A stretch of 64,000 bases of DNA from the NCBI GenBank assembly GCA_002786025.1, contig NHNW01000059.1, positions 124,001 through 188,000 of the forward strand. The letters run 5' to 3'. This DNA comes from Zasmidium citrigriseum (Eukaryota > Ascomycota > Dothideomycetes > Mycosphaerellales > Mycosphaerellaceae). The notes under the pieces are model-generated. The model did no database searches. It was not told where the DNA came from and was given only the letters and a program-made list of their open reading frames with translations. Shown piece by piece: positions 11,862 through 23,826 of the stretch. How positions within the stretch are numbered: the stretch's first letter is position 1; each line of letters opens with the position of its first letter. The position numbers and the translations under genes were made by a program.

Positions 11862-12294
11862 GCCGCTATCGTCGCACGATACTCCTGAGCGTTCAGACAG
11901 GAGCGATCAGTGAAGAACGAAAGTGAAATTGAGACAATTCGGCGCTGCGAGCGCTGCGACCCCTGGATCGTTCCATCATCATTGCGGCCGCACTGCATCA
12001 TTGCTCGGGTATTCAGACAACGCACACCGCCAAAGGAGTATCTGTCTTCACTTACGACTACGACAATGGGATGGAACTAGTCTCGGAGTTTTATTCAGAT
12101 GACTTCAGGGATGCAAGGGGGAGTAAATTTGGCAGGCATGCTCCCGCTTTTTGTTACAAGCATTGGCTCCCCTGTTCGGAGGTAGTCGGCCGAAGAGACT
12201 TCTTCGCCGAGTAGCAAGGCTGTGGCATTGCAACAGAAAGATGTCGAAAATTTCCGTTCTCCTTTACATCTGAGCTCTTGTTACGAAACCTACG
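11862..12294. promoter_or_regulatory. Divergent promoter between monooxygenase and MFS transporter
   Basis: This 433-bp gap carries both promoters. A palindrome TCGGCCGA at 12186-12193, about 100 bp before the transporter ATG, is a possible Zn2Cys6 half-site pair. A short direct repeat (GCGCTGCGA twice) lies at 11942-11959. Neither is repeated clearly in the other cluster promoters. Confidence 0.4.
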
Positions 12295-13740
12295 ATGAGT
12301 GCGGTCACAAGTGAAGTCAGCATGGAAGATCGAATGGACCACGAGAAGGGAGACATCTCTGAGCCTGCAACTCCCGAGGCTGCAACACCGCCGACTACAG
12401 GTCCAACACCACCTCCCGATGGCGGAATCGAAGCTTGGCTGCAAGTAGCCGGCGGGTTCTGTCTCTTCTTCAATACTTGGGGAATTCTCAATGCCTTTGG
12501 CGTTTATCAGGTGGGTAAAGACACATTGCAAATATTGTGATTGTGTACTAATCAAAACGATTCAAAATAGACGTATTACGAGTCTGGAGAGCTTTTCCAA
12601 GCTTCATCATCGAACATCAGTTGGATCGGCTCTCTGACGGCGTTTCTCCTTCTCTTGACGAGCCCGATTGCAGGCCCCATTTTCGATCGAGGGTACTTCC
12701 GACAGCTGCTCGCATTCGGCGGCTTCTTGATCGTTTTCGGACAGATGATGCTCAGCCTCAGCACAGAGTACTACCAAGCTCTGCTCTCTCAAGGTGTTGC
12801 AATGGGCATAGGTACCGGGTGTCTTTTCGTCCCATCGATCGCTATTGTTCCTCAATGGTTCTCAAAGAAGACGGGAACTGCAGTGGGAATAAGTGTCTCG
12901 GGCTCTGGTAAGTTTGGATGCTGAAGACACACCGACTCACGGCTAACTTGGCTTCACTTGACAGCTCTTGGTGGCGTTATCTACCCGATCGTGCTCAACA
13001 GACTGATCCCTGAAGTTGGCTTCGCCTGGGCTACTCGAGCGGTCGGCTTCATCGCCTTGGGAACGTTGGTCTTGCCCATCGCGACGATGAAGCAACGAGT
13101 CAAACCACCTAAGCCACGAGCTTTCTTTGACTGGTCTGCATTCACCGATGGCGCCTTCATGGCCTTTGTGGCGGCGACTTTCCTCAACTACATGGGTCTC
13201 TTCGTCAGCTTCTTCTACCTGTCGTACTACAGCGAGGCCAACAAAATTACGAATTCTGCGATGTCGATCTATCTGGTATCCATCTTCAACGCGGGCTCAT
13301 TCTTCGGTCGAGCAATCCCAAACATCCTGGCCGACAGCACGGGGCCATTCAACCTCCTAGCACCCGCTGCTATATTCTCAGGGATGCTCATGCTCTGCAT
13401 GATGGTGGTTCATTCTCTCGCTGGCATCGTTGTCATATCGCTATTCTCTGGTTTTATCAGCGGTGCACTCATCGGCCTGCCTCCTTTGTGTCTTGTGGCG
13501 CTGGCCAAAGCAGAGAACAAAATGCCTCTTTTGGGCACTCGACTGGGCATGGCATATGCCATCATTGCCTTGGGAGTGTTGGCAAGTGGCCCTTCAGCGG
13601 GTGCTGCTCTGGGCACTGGTGACTCATTGGACTGGACCGCACTCTGGGTGTTTGGAGGAGTGCCAACTCTGGTTTCTGGCTTTCTGTACTATGCCATTCG
13701 CTTTTGGAAGTATGGTGGCAACCCTACTACAAAGGCTTGA
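12295..13740 (+). CDS. MFS transporter, monocarboxylate-transporter type
   Basis: Three exons (12295-12510, 12571-12907, 12965-13740) give 442 residues. A 40-residue acidic, Pro/Thr-rich cytosolic tail precedes DGGIEAWLQV and the first membrane span, a pattern highly typical of fungal MCT-family (SLC16-like) transporters. About 12 hydrophobic spans follow, including FLLLLTSPIAGPIFDRG and the SSSNISW loop. In this position it most probably exports the cluster product or a carboxylated intermediate, although uptake cannot be excluded from sequence. It reads in the same direction as the PKS, 1.08 kb upstream of it. Confidence 0.92.
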
Positions 13741-14823
13741 CCTAAACAGATGCGTCCTGAGCTTGGAAAAGTGCATTTCGAGATTAAGCCTTATTTCTGG
13801 GCTTCTGGGTCTCAACCGCATGTGTGAAGCATGCAGACTTGCACTTCGCATTCTCAAGGCTTGGCGTGCATATGATATTTGGTCCGTGCACCAGCAGCTC
13901 GCCAAGTTCACATAGACTTGTGAAAATCATTGGCAAGATAGACTGTATACATTTGACCACTTGTTGGAGCTGCCGGAGTCTGAAGTCACACATCCAAACG
14001 GTAAGGCACAGTGGAAATTTCAGAGTAGACTCGTCCATGTAAAAGCTTTCACGCGGGCGAAGGGTTGCAACAAAATCTGGCGTACTCACGCCTAACCTGA
14101 CTCTTGCGACTAAGTGAGATCTCTGCTCGGACTTCGTTCTCCAGTGTTGAGCCCATGGGGCCTCTTCAGTGTAAGCCTCTTAGTCAAGCTTTCAACAAAT
14201 GCCCGTTGACTGCCGAATAGGTTGAGCCAGAAAAATCTCCGGCGACCATCTCATCAAGCATTTGCAACATTCCAGGATGACTTTACGTGCATCTAATTTG
14301 TGAAAGAGCGATTGTCAATGACAAGCTTGCTTCCTCACCGATGCCTTTCCGGACAAACTCGATCCCGGGTGGTTGAGGGAAGAACCACGGCGGTAGAAGA
14401 CGATCCAGGCTTCAGAGACAGGCTTTAGAGACATTTCTCGGGGCCGCCTTCTTATGCTCAACTTCGGCACACTTTCTGAAGGGCATATAGAGATCGGCGC
14501 AGGGATCTCTTGGTAAATCAGTAGGTGGTTGGCGAACGATATGGCCTCCACGGTCTCCGCGGTGCTGGACAAGGCTTTGAGTTGAACGTGCACGCTATAG
14601 AATCAGCAGACATTGAACAGCCATTGATTGGTGATCAAATCACTTTCAATTGTGTCAGTTATGGCACGAGACAGCTGCTCCGGCTGCGATCAGGTTTGAA
14701 GACAGGGCATTCTGGGTGCCTTTCTCCGGGCACTTTAAAGTTCACAGCCCTACGGTCGTACCTTCTCCTCTCAAGTTCATTGAATACCTCTTTCGTCGAG
14801 TTCAACACTCTCCCTAACCAATC
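13741..14823. other. Promoter region of the PKS
   Basis: This 1083-bp gap has only short, unconvincing open frames. A TATA-like CACTTTAAAG lies near 14730 and a CT-rich leader (CTTCTCCTCTCAAG) near 14762 precedes the PKS start. Nothing else stands out. Confidence 0.5.
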
Positions 14824-17800
14824 ATGGCCAAACCCTCAACCGTCACACTCGTTTTCGGCTCGCAAGACCTTGATGTCAACTCAGAGTCCTTGACTGAACT
14901 ACGACAAGCACTTCTACAGGATTCGAATCGACAGTGGCTCATAGATGCCATCTGTGGTCTACCAGAACGATGGCAACAGCTTCAGCCGAGCAGCGTAGCG
15001 TTCCAAAAGTTCTCGGCCGACAAGTTCCTCGACTCCACCCTCGATTGGCTCCGAAGAGGACACTATGCAGGAAGTCTTCCACCACCGAACATCGTCACTA
15101 CCGTCTTGACAGTCACAACACATCTGCTACAGTTCCTCGATTTCATAGAGCGCCATCAACCAGGCCTCGGTTTGCATGAACGCTTTACTGCTCCGCTCAA
15201 CGCCGCTCTTCGACCAAGTGGTCTTTGCACGGGACTGCTCTCCGCTGCAGCAGTCGCATCATCCAACACCCTCGCAGACCTCCAGCGGAATGGCACCACG
15301 GCGATATGCCTGGCCATGGCGATTGGAGCTGCTGTGGATGCGACTAATGATCACGAGTGGTGCTCTGTAGCAGCGAGCTGGGCGACTGATGATGGAGAAG
15401 AGAAACTGAGCAACGCTTTGCAGCAGTTTTCAAAGGTGAACTAGACATCATCGATCCATAGGGACTTTCACTGACATTCGATAGGCTTATATCGCCGTCA
15501 GAGCAGAGTCCCGCCAAGTCACGGTCACTGCTCCGCAGGATGACATCTCCTCCCTGGAAAGCGATCTGAAGAGGAACGGCTTTGCCACTACTCGAACATC
15601 CCTCTGCGGTGCTTTCCACTTCCCTGGAAATGATGGTATTGCCCACGATCTCATCAAATTCATCGATCACAACTCGGACTTCCAATTATCTCCAGTTGTG
15701 CACCAAATGTTGGCGCCAAATCCTGCAGCAGAGCAAGAGATATCCAGTCCACTCCACCACGTTGCCACTAAAGCTATGCTCTCTGACATCGCGAATTGGA
15801 ATGGATTGTTTGCACACATTGATGAGTTACGATCTCAATCGGACTCTGACGTCGTTTCCTTTGGACGCAAGCGCTGCGTTCCACATTCAATGGCCAGAAA
15901 GCTTGGATCTGGTTACATGCATGCCGGCGACTCAGAAAGGCTGCTGACCAATCTTACTTCCGACAACGACGTGGCAGTCATTGGTATGGCTTGTCATGTT
16001 CCGGGTGGCAGAGACACCCACGAGTTCTGGGACACTCTCTGCACCGGTCTCTCACAGCACATCGAAGTCCCAGAAGATCGTATTCGATTCAACAACCCAT
16101 GGCGCAAGGACGATCCTCAACGCAAATGGTTTGGCAACTTCGTCGATAACCACTCAGCTTTCGACCACAAGTTCTTCAAGAAGACGCCTTTGGAAATGGC
16201 ATCGACAGATCCGCAGCAGCGATTGATCATGCAAGTCGCCTACCAAGCGGTGCAACAATCCGGGTATTTCTCCCGTCCGTCCCCTCCCAACACCAACGTC
16301 GCTTGCTATGTGGGAATTGGCCCGAATGACTACGAGACCGGGGTCGCATACCATGAGCCCACCGCATACACAGCAACAGGCAATCTCCGATCATTTGCAG
16401 CAGGCAAGATCAGCCACTACTTTGGGTGGAGCGCACCTGGCGTCACAATCGATACTGCCTGCTCTTCTTCAGCGGTTGCAATTCATGCTGCTTGCAAGGC
16501 GATTCTCGCTGGAGACTGCGATGCTGCTTTGGCTGGAGGCACGAACCATCTCAGTGGAGCCGAGTGGTATCAGAATCTGGCCGGTGCATCTTTCCTGTCG
16601 ACAACTGGTCAGTGTAAGCCATTCGATGCTGCAGCTGATGGCTACTGTCGATCTGAAGGGGCCGGTGCCGTTTTCCTCAAACGATATTCCGATGCCATCA
16701 AGGACGGCGATCAGGTGTTTGGCGTCATCAAAGCGACTTTCGTTGCCCAGAATGAGAACTGTTCAGCAATCACAGCACCCACCGCACGCTCACTGTCGGA
16801 AGGCTTTCGTACGGTGGTGGCCAAGTCAGGTCTGCAGACGAAACAGATCTCTCTGGTTGAGGCTCATGGCACAGGAACACAGGTCGGTGACAAGGCTGAA
16901 TACACCGCCGTCCGAGATGTGTTTGCCAACGATGGTCGCTTGTCGCCACTGACTCTGGCCTCAACAAAAGGGCATATCGGCCACTTGGAGAGCGCTTCAG
17001 GTGTCGCTTCGGTCATCAAGACGCTACTCATGATGCAACACAAGACCATCCCTCCACAGGCCAGCCACTCGAAGTTTAACTCCAATTTACCTGGCAACCC
17101 GGAGGAGATCCAGCTGGCATCATCTCTGACTCCATGGTCTACCGACCTCAAAGCTGCTCTTGTCAACAACTACGGTGCTTCCGGCTCCAATGCATCGCTT
17201 GTGATTGCTCAGTTCCCACTCGCATCCAACGGCGTGAAGCCTTGGGACGACACAAGCAAGCAGCCCTTCGGAATTTTCGCACACAGTCAAAGCTCGCTCC
17301 AGACCTACGCCGTCAAGATGGCACGGTTCATACGTTCTGTGACGGATGCTTCTCTCGCGGATCTTTCGTTCTCAACATGGTGTCAGGCGAATCGATCTTT
17401 GGACCAGGGCGTTGTGTTCTGTGCCAATTCTAAACAGGACCTGCTGGCGAAGTTGGATTCATGTGCGAGCACTACTCCTCAGAAATCGATCGAGACCATA
17501 AAACGCATGCCTTCACGCCCAGTGATCCTCGTGTTCGGAGGTCAGGTCTCTGCATCAATATCCATCTCCCAAGACATGTACGAGCAAACCAAGCTCTTCC
17601 GGAAGCACTTCGATGAGTGCAGTCAGATCTGCTCAACATTGGACCTGCCCAGCATTAAACCTAGAGTCTTCGATCCAGCACCTGTTGAAGACATTGTGCA
17701 GTTGCAGCTGATGCTCTTCTCAGTCCAGTACTCTTCTGCTAAGTGCTGGATCGATAGCGGCGTGCAGGTCGCCGCGGTCGTTGGCCACAGCTTTGGCGAG

Positions 17801-20800
17801 CTAGTCGCCATGTGCGTGTCTGGAGCCCTTTCCCTCCGAGATGCCATTTGGATGGTCGCCAGTCGCGCTCGAATCATCAAACAAAAATGGAGAAACGACT
17901 CTGGCAGCATGCTTTTCGTCGAAGCCGAGCAGGAAGCTGTGGAGTGGCTACTCAAGGAGTGCAACAATGGAGCGAGCATTGCTTGCTACAATGGACCAAG
18001 ATCGTTTACTATTGCGGGAGAATCATCCGAGATTGATCATGTTCAGGAAGTCTTGTCCTCGAATCAGGTATGTCGGACCGAGTCGCTGAAGTCCGTGGCT
18101 GACATTTTGCAACCAGAGATTCCGCGGGATTCGATCGAAGAGGCTCGCTGTCACCAACGCATTCCATTCAAAGCTTGTGGATCCGCTGATGGAAGAGTTG
18201 AAGTCAGTTGGTAAAGCCTTGGTCTGGCGAGAGCCCAAGATTTACCAAGAACGAGCTACCAGAGAGCCGAGTGAACTCGCCGTTCCAAGCTCCGATGTCG
18301 TGGCCGCACACATGAGGGACCCTGTGTATTTCGGTCCGGCCGTGCAAAGACTTGCGAAGAAGTTTCCAGATGCTATTTGGCTTGAAGCTGGGACTGGCTC
18401 TGGAATCACCGGCATGGCAAGCAAGACTTTGAATGGACCCGAGAGTGCATTCTTCCAGTCCATCAGCTTGTCCAGCATCGACAACTTGGCTGAAGCTACA
18501 GCAAATCTCTGGAAGCAGGGCCTCAACGTCTCTTTCTGGCCGCATCACAGGTGTCAAACTCAGGAATACTCGCCACTTCTGCTGCCTCCGTACCAGTTCG
18601 ATAAGCATACCCACTGGCTCGATCGCAAGGAGCCTACGGTTGTGCAGACAACTGTTTCGGTCGTCGAGAAAGACGCAGGACCACCATCTTTGTGGACGTT
18701 CCTTGGATACCAGCCATCTATCAAACCTCAAGGAGCCCAGGAAGCACACTTCAGCATCAACACCGCTTCACGAGAGTTCCAAACGCACGTCTCCGCTCAC
18801 GTCATTGCTCAGGCTGCACCGATCTGTCCGACCGGATTCCAGTACAAGATTGCCACCGATGCCATTGGAAGCCTGGTCAAGACGCAGGACCGCACGTTTC
18901 GAAGCGAGCTCCAGGGAATGATGAACCATGCCCCCATCGTTCGTGACGAGACCAGACAGATCCGGCTGATTGCGCAAAGGCGCGGTGATGACTCTACCAT
19001 CTGGGACTGGCGCATTGAAAGTACTCCTTGCCAAGGCGGAAAGTCCACGTTGCATGTCAATGGCCAGGTTGTCTTCGTGGAATCTTCAGGAACACTCGAT
19101 CAAGATCCTATGTTTGCCCGCTACGGTCGAATGGTTGACCACGACCGCTGTCGAGCGTTGCTGAACTGTGACGATGCCGACCATGTCTTGCAAGGCCAAC
19201 GGACCGTCTACAAGATGTTCTCACCTGTTGTTCACTATAACGAGGACGAGTACAAAGGCTTGCACAAACTTGTCGCAAAAGGTTCTGAGTCGGCCGGTCG
19301 CATCGTTCGAACTCAAGCATCCGGGGCACTTGGAGTTGGTCTCGGTGATGCATTCTGCCAGGTCGCAGGTATCTTCGCAAATTGCATGGCCGACTGCGAC
19401 GAGACTGAGATGTACCTCTCGAACAAGTTGGAACACTGGACGGCTCCCGCAGAGTTCCCCGGTGATGTTGGCACTGTGTACGAGGTGTACGCACGCCACC
19501 AACGAGCATCCGATCAGGAATGGCTGAGCGACATTTTCGTTTTCGAACCAAGCTCAGGCCGACTGCTTGCAACGATATTCGGCATGGGATTCATAAAGCT
19601 GAAGATCACTGCAATGGCTAGGCTACTGAACAGCCTGACTGGTGGTACTTCTGCACCTTCGGCACACCCTCCTGCCGCTCAGCTGCCATCCAAGGTCACA
19701 GCCTCGTCGACTGCTCCCCAGGCTCAGTCAATGACCGCACCAGCTGAGTCGAAGCCCAAGAAGAAGGTTGTCAACACTGTTGAAGGTCCTCTCAAAGGCG
19801 TCCTGTGCAACATGCTCGGCGTCGAGGAGGATGAAATCACACCGAAATCTGATCTGATTGACCTCGGCGTCGATTCATTACTGGCCATGGAGCTGGCTCG
19901 TGATGTACAGCGTGCTTGTAACGTCGAACTCGACACTGGAGCACTGATGGGCCTGACAGACTTCCAGAGTTTGGTCGACGCAGTGCGAATTCGACTGGGA
20001 GAGATTGATGACTCTGGACACTCTGAGGAAGACACTTGCTCGGACTCGGATCGTGTGGCCTCTGACTCTGGGTACGAGACTCCATTCACTCCGTATACTC
20101 CGTATGCAGCCCTCAGTCCGGTCGAGACTCGCAAAGATTCCATGGCGGAAGTGCAGAGCCAGAAGCAGGCCATTGACTTGGAGCTCTCACTCGTCGTGGA
20201 GACCTTTGAAGCCACCAAAGCCCTGACAGACGACATGATCCGCAGCCACAAGCTCGCTGGCTTCTCACATGGTGTTTTACCCTCGCAGAACGAGCTGGTC
20301 GTCGTTCATATCATGGACGCTTTTGCAAAGCTCGGATGTGACCTTAGATCGGCATCGCCTGGGCAGATCTTGCCACGCATTCCACATCTACCCCGTCATC
20401 AACAGATTGTTGATGTCTTCTACACTTTGCTGGAGGGCGCTCGCGTAGTCGATATCACAGATGAACGGATCACTCGGACAGACGTTCCGACCAGTACCAA
20501 ATCGACCAAATTGTTGTTGGAAGAGCTTCTGCAGTCCAGTCCTGAGCACGGCCACGACCACAAGCTGACAAGCCTGTGTGGAGACAAGCTTGCTGAGTGT
20601 CTCAAGGGCGAGGCTGAGGGCGTCCAACTCCTCTTTGGCTCTGCTGAGAATCGAGCATTGGTGTCTGCTTCATACGCCGACTCGCCCATCCACTCGACCA
20701 TGGTGGATCAGCTTGCGCATTTCTTCAAGAACTTGACGGAAAGAGTGAGCAGCAATGGTGATGGTTCTCTTAAGATCATGGAGCTCGGGGCTGGAACTGG

Positions 20801-22607
20801 AGGCACAACTGGAACCCTTTTACCCATGCTCGCGGCTACAGGAATGCCAATCCAGTACACCGTCACAGACCTCTCTCCAGGTCTGGTCGCAGGTTTGAGG
20901 AAACGCTTCAACAAAGAGTTCCCATTCACCAAGTTCGAAGTAGTCAACATGGAGATAGACCCTCCGGCTCATCTCCTCAACGAGCAGCATGCCATTTTGG
21001 CGACCAATTGTGTCCATGCAACGAAGGATCTTTCGGTCACGACGACGAACATTCGCAAGATGCTGCGTCCAGATGGCTTCCTGGTCATGATTGAGATGAC
21101 TTCTGTCCTGCCTTGGGTAGATCTCGTCTTTGGTTTGACTGAAGGATGGTGGCTGTTCAACGATGGGCGTTCACATGCGTGCATCAAGCCCACAGAGTGG
21201 GAGAAGGCTCTCCGAGCAAGCGGCTTTGGCTACGTCGACTGGACCGAAGGCAGTCTTCCCGAGAGCGCCATCCAACAGATCATCATTGCGAGATCCGGCG
21301 AGACACACTTGCGAAAATCCATGGTTCGTTGCTCCAATCCTGACCCCAAAGTTCGACTGGCTGATTGTTCGGCGAGAGAAGAAGCAGTGAGTGCGCTCGT
21401 CTCGCAACATATCCAGGGATTTACAGCACCGAAGCTTTTCGACGTTGAGAATGTGGTCTCCAGTGGCCACCGGACAGTCCTTGTCACCGGAGCCACGGGC
21501 AGTCTCGGAGCTCACCTCGTCGCCCATTTCGCTCTCCAATCCAATGTGGACAAAGTTATTTGTCTCAACCGACACGGCGATACTGATCCACAAAGTCGAC
21601 AACTCTCAGCGCTTGCTTGTCGTGGTCTTGATTTGGACGAGACTGGCCTTTCCAAGCTGCACATTCTCGAATCCGACACGGCCAAACCACAGCTGGGCCT
21701 TTCGACTGCCGAGTACATTCACCTCGCGATGTGCGTCACCGACATCGTACACAATGCTTGGCCAATGAGTTTGACTCGTGCTCTCCGCGGCTTCATCAAC
21801 CAGTTCAAAACTATGAGGAACCTCATCAACCTCGCAAGAATCTGTCGTCAGTCCGGTGGTCCTCGCATCGGCTTCGAGCTCATCGGCTCCGTAGCCACCA
21901 TCGGCTATCATCCATACGCTACCGGAGAAGGTCTTGTGCCAGAAAAGGAGATGCATGTCTCGAGTGCCATGCCCATCGGGTACGGAGAAGCCAAGCTGGT
22001 GTGCGAGCAAATGCTACAGCAGACTCTTCGAAGGTATCCAGACGACTTCCGTGCCATGACTGTGAGACTAGGCCAGATCGCTGGTTCCCGGATCACTGGA
22101 AGCTGGAATGAAACCGAGCACATCGCCCAGCTGATCAAGTCGTCCCAGACTCTGAATGCTCTTCCCGACCTGCAGGGCGATCTTTCGTGGTGTCCAGTAA
22201 ACGACATTGCTACCACCCTGGGTGAGATCCTGATGCACGATTGCAGCAATTACAGCGTCTACCACATCGAGAATCCAGTGCGTCAACCATGGACAGGCAT
22301 GATGCAGATGCTGGCTGCGGAGCTGCACATACCGGCTCAGAACATTATATCGTTCGAGCAATGGAAAGAGCGCATCCGCGGCTTTCCACCCAGTCTTGCG
22401 GATGTGGCCAACCCTGCTGTTCGATTGATGGCATTCTGGGAGCAGGACTTCATTCGAATGTCTTGTGGATTGAATGAAGGTGGGATCGTGTTGGACACGA
22501 CGCGGACCAAGGAAGTATCACCGACGTTTCGTAACCTGGGCATTGTCGGTGAGGATATCGTGAGAAAGTACATCGAAGCGTGGCGGGAATCTGGTCTATT
22601 GAAATAG
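14824..22607 (+). CDS. Non-reducing polyketide synthase SAT-KS-MAT-PT-ACP-CMeT-R (methylorcinaldehyde-synthase type)
   Basis: Three exons (14824-15435, 15485-18067, 18117-22607) give 2561 residues, the normal size for the class. Domains in order: SAT with GLCTG (C135) and H249; KS from about 367 with DTACSSS (C530), H665 in EAHGTGT and H704 in GHLES; MAT with GHSFG (S973) and H1082 in AFHSK; PT with H1293 in SAHVIAQ and D1476 in GDAFCQ; one ACP with S1652 in GVDSLL; C-methyltransferase with ELGAGTGG at 1954-1961; and a terminal reductase with the GATGSLG loop at 2190-2196 and YGEAK (Y2354, K2358). There is no thioesterase, so the chain is released reductively as an aldehyde. This architecture makes C-methylated aryl aldehydes such as 3-methylorcinaldehyde (TropA) or the citrinin precursor (CitS). 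All catalytic residues I can place are present, so the enzyme should be active. Confidence 0.97.
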
Positions 22608-22789
22608 ACAAACAATCTCTCTCTACATGGTGAAACGCGAGAACTCAGTGTTGGTGGTCCAAGCTCTGGAGGCGTGTCACTTTCGTGTTCAGGACTTCGC
22701 GTCTTTCTTCAATGCAATGGGTATATCCGCCGTCTCTTATCGCTTCCTGTCCGTGATCATTATGTCTAAGTCTGCACCACACTCTCATC

Positions 22790-23826
22790 TCAGTTCACTG
22801 CAAATCTCTTCTCCAACAAACCTCTAAGAAACTCATACGCCGCAAATGTCACAGCCTGACCTGGAGCCACCCTGGCAACACGAGGCACAAGTCCAGCCCA
22901 GAATGCCCCAATGCCGCCCTGTCGATACAACGTATTGCAAATCGAAACGACTCGCTGCGTAGGCGACAGTCCAATCTCGTTGCTAGTCGGCGCTCGCTGG
23001 ATGCGAGTTTTGATCGTATCGATGGGTGCATTCGTTAAAGGTCCCACGGCTCCAGCAATTAGGCCGATGAAAGCGATGTGATACGATGGCAGAGGCGCTG
23101 TTTGATCCTTGCGATTCTTCTCAGCCAGTGCTTTCAGTGGTGCGTACACGGCAAAGCCTCCGGCTGTGTTGGTCCCTTGTCGCAAGGCTGTGAGTGAGAC
23201 GCCTCGCCACAACGCTCCAGGTCCTTCTTCACGGAGGATGGTGTAGAATGCATGAGCAGCATTTCGATATTTGGGTGCAGTCATCGATGCTGGAGAGCCT
23301 TGGTTGTTCTGAGCTTGCAATCTGATCTTGACGACTTCCATTGGAGTCACGACTGCGACGGCTTCAGTCACTCCAGCAGCTAATCCAGCCAGAAAGTTCG
23401 TCTTCGTTGTGCTGACGTTCGATCCATCTTTGCCAGCCAGTTTCTGCTTATACCATTCGTAGCTGGTGAAACGAATAGCAATCTTTGGAATGATGCCCGC
23501 TGTAACCGCTCCTAAACCTCGATAGAAGCCCAAGACGCCTTGTGTCCTGGCGATCTCGCTAGCAGTGCCAATGATACCAAGACTTCGTGAGGCTGTTTGC
23601 ATGCGGACTTTGATTGTGTCGAGAGGGAAGCATATTAGCGCATCCATCATGCCTGCTCCTCCGCCAGCTGTATTAGAAATTTGTCAGTTTGAACCAGCAT
23701 TACGATCTTAACTGAAAAAGTACCTATCAGGTTGATTGCTGTTGATGAAGACTTTGTCTTGCCATCGCTTGTCCGCCTGGCTGATATCTGGGGTGGTTTG
23801 ACGGGAATAGGGGCAGTAGTCTGCAT
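22790..23826 (-). CDS. Mitochondrial carrier, succinate/fumarate (Sfc1/AcuL) type
   Basis: Two exons (23826-23724, 23667-22790) give 326 residues. Three carrier repeats are visible, each with its signature: PLDTIKVRMQ, PMEVVKIRLQ and PIDTIKTRIQ. The N-terminal AINLIAGGGAGMMDAL, the GLGAVTAGIIPKIAIRF stretch and RVAPGQAVTF match the succinate/fumarate exchangers of the inner mitochondrial membrane. One segment differs: after TALRQGTN the protein reads TAGGF, where the family members I know have Q-x-x-N-F. It is convergent with the PKS, 182 bp from its stop. It could be a housekeeping neighbour or a diverged copy that supplies precursor; the sequence alone does not decide. Confidence 0.9.

Noticed and set aside
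18068..18116. Frameshift splitting the PKS into two proteins
   Set aside because: A 49-nt GTATGT...CCAG intron restores the frame exactly and rebuilds the MAT motif AFHSK.
18204..19572. Antisense frames of 154 and 181 codons within the PKS
   Set aside because: They are shadows of the PKS reading frame; the sense strand carries the MAT, PT and ACP motifs.
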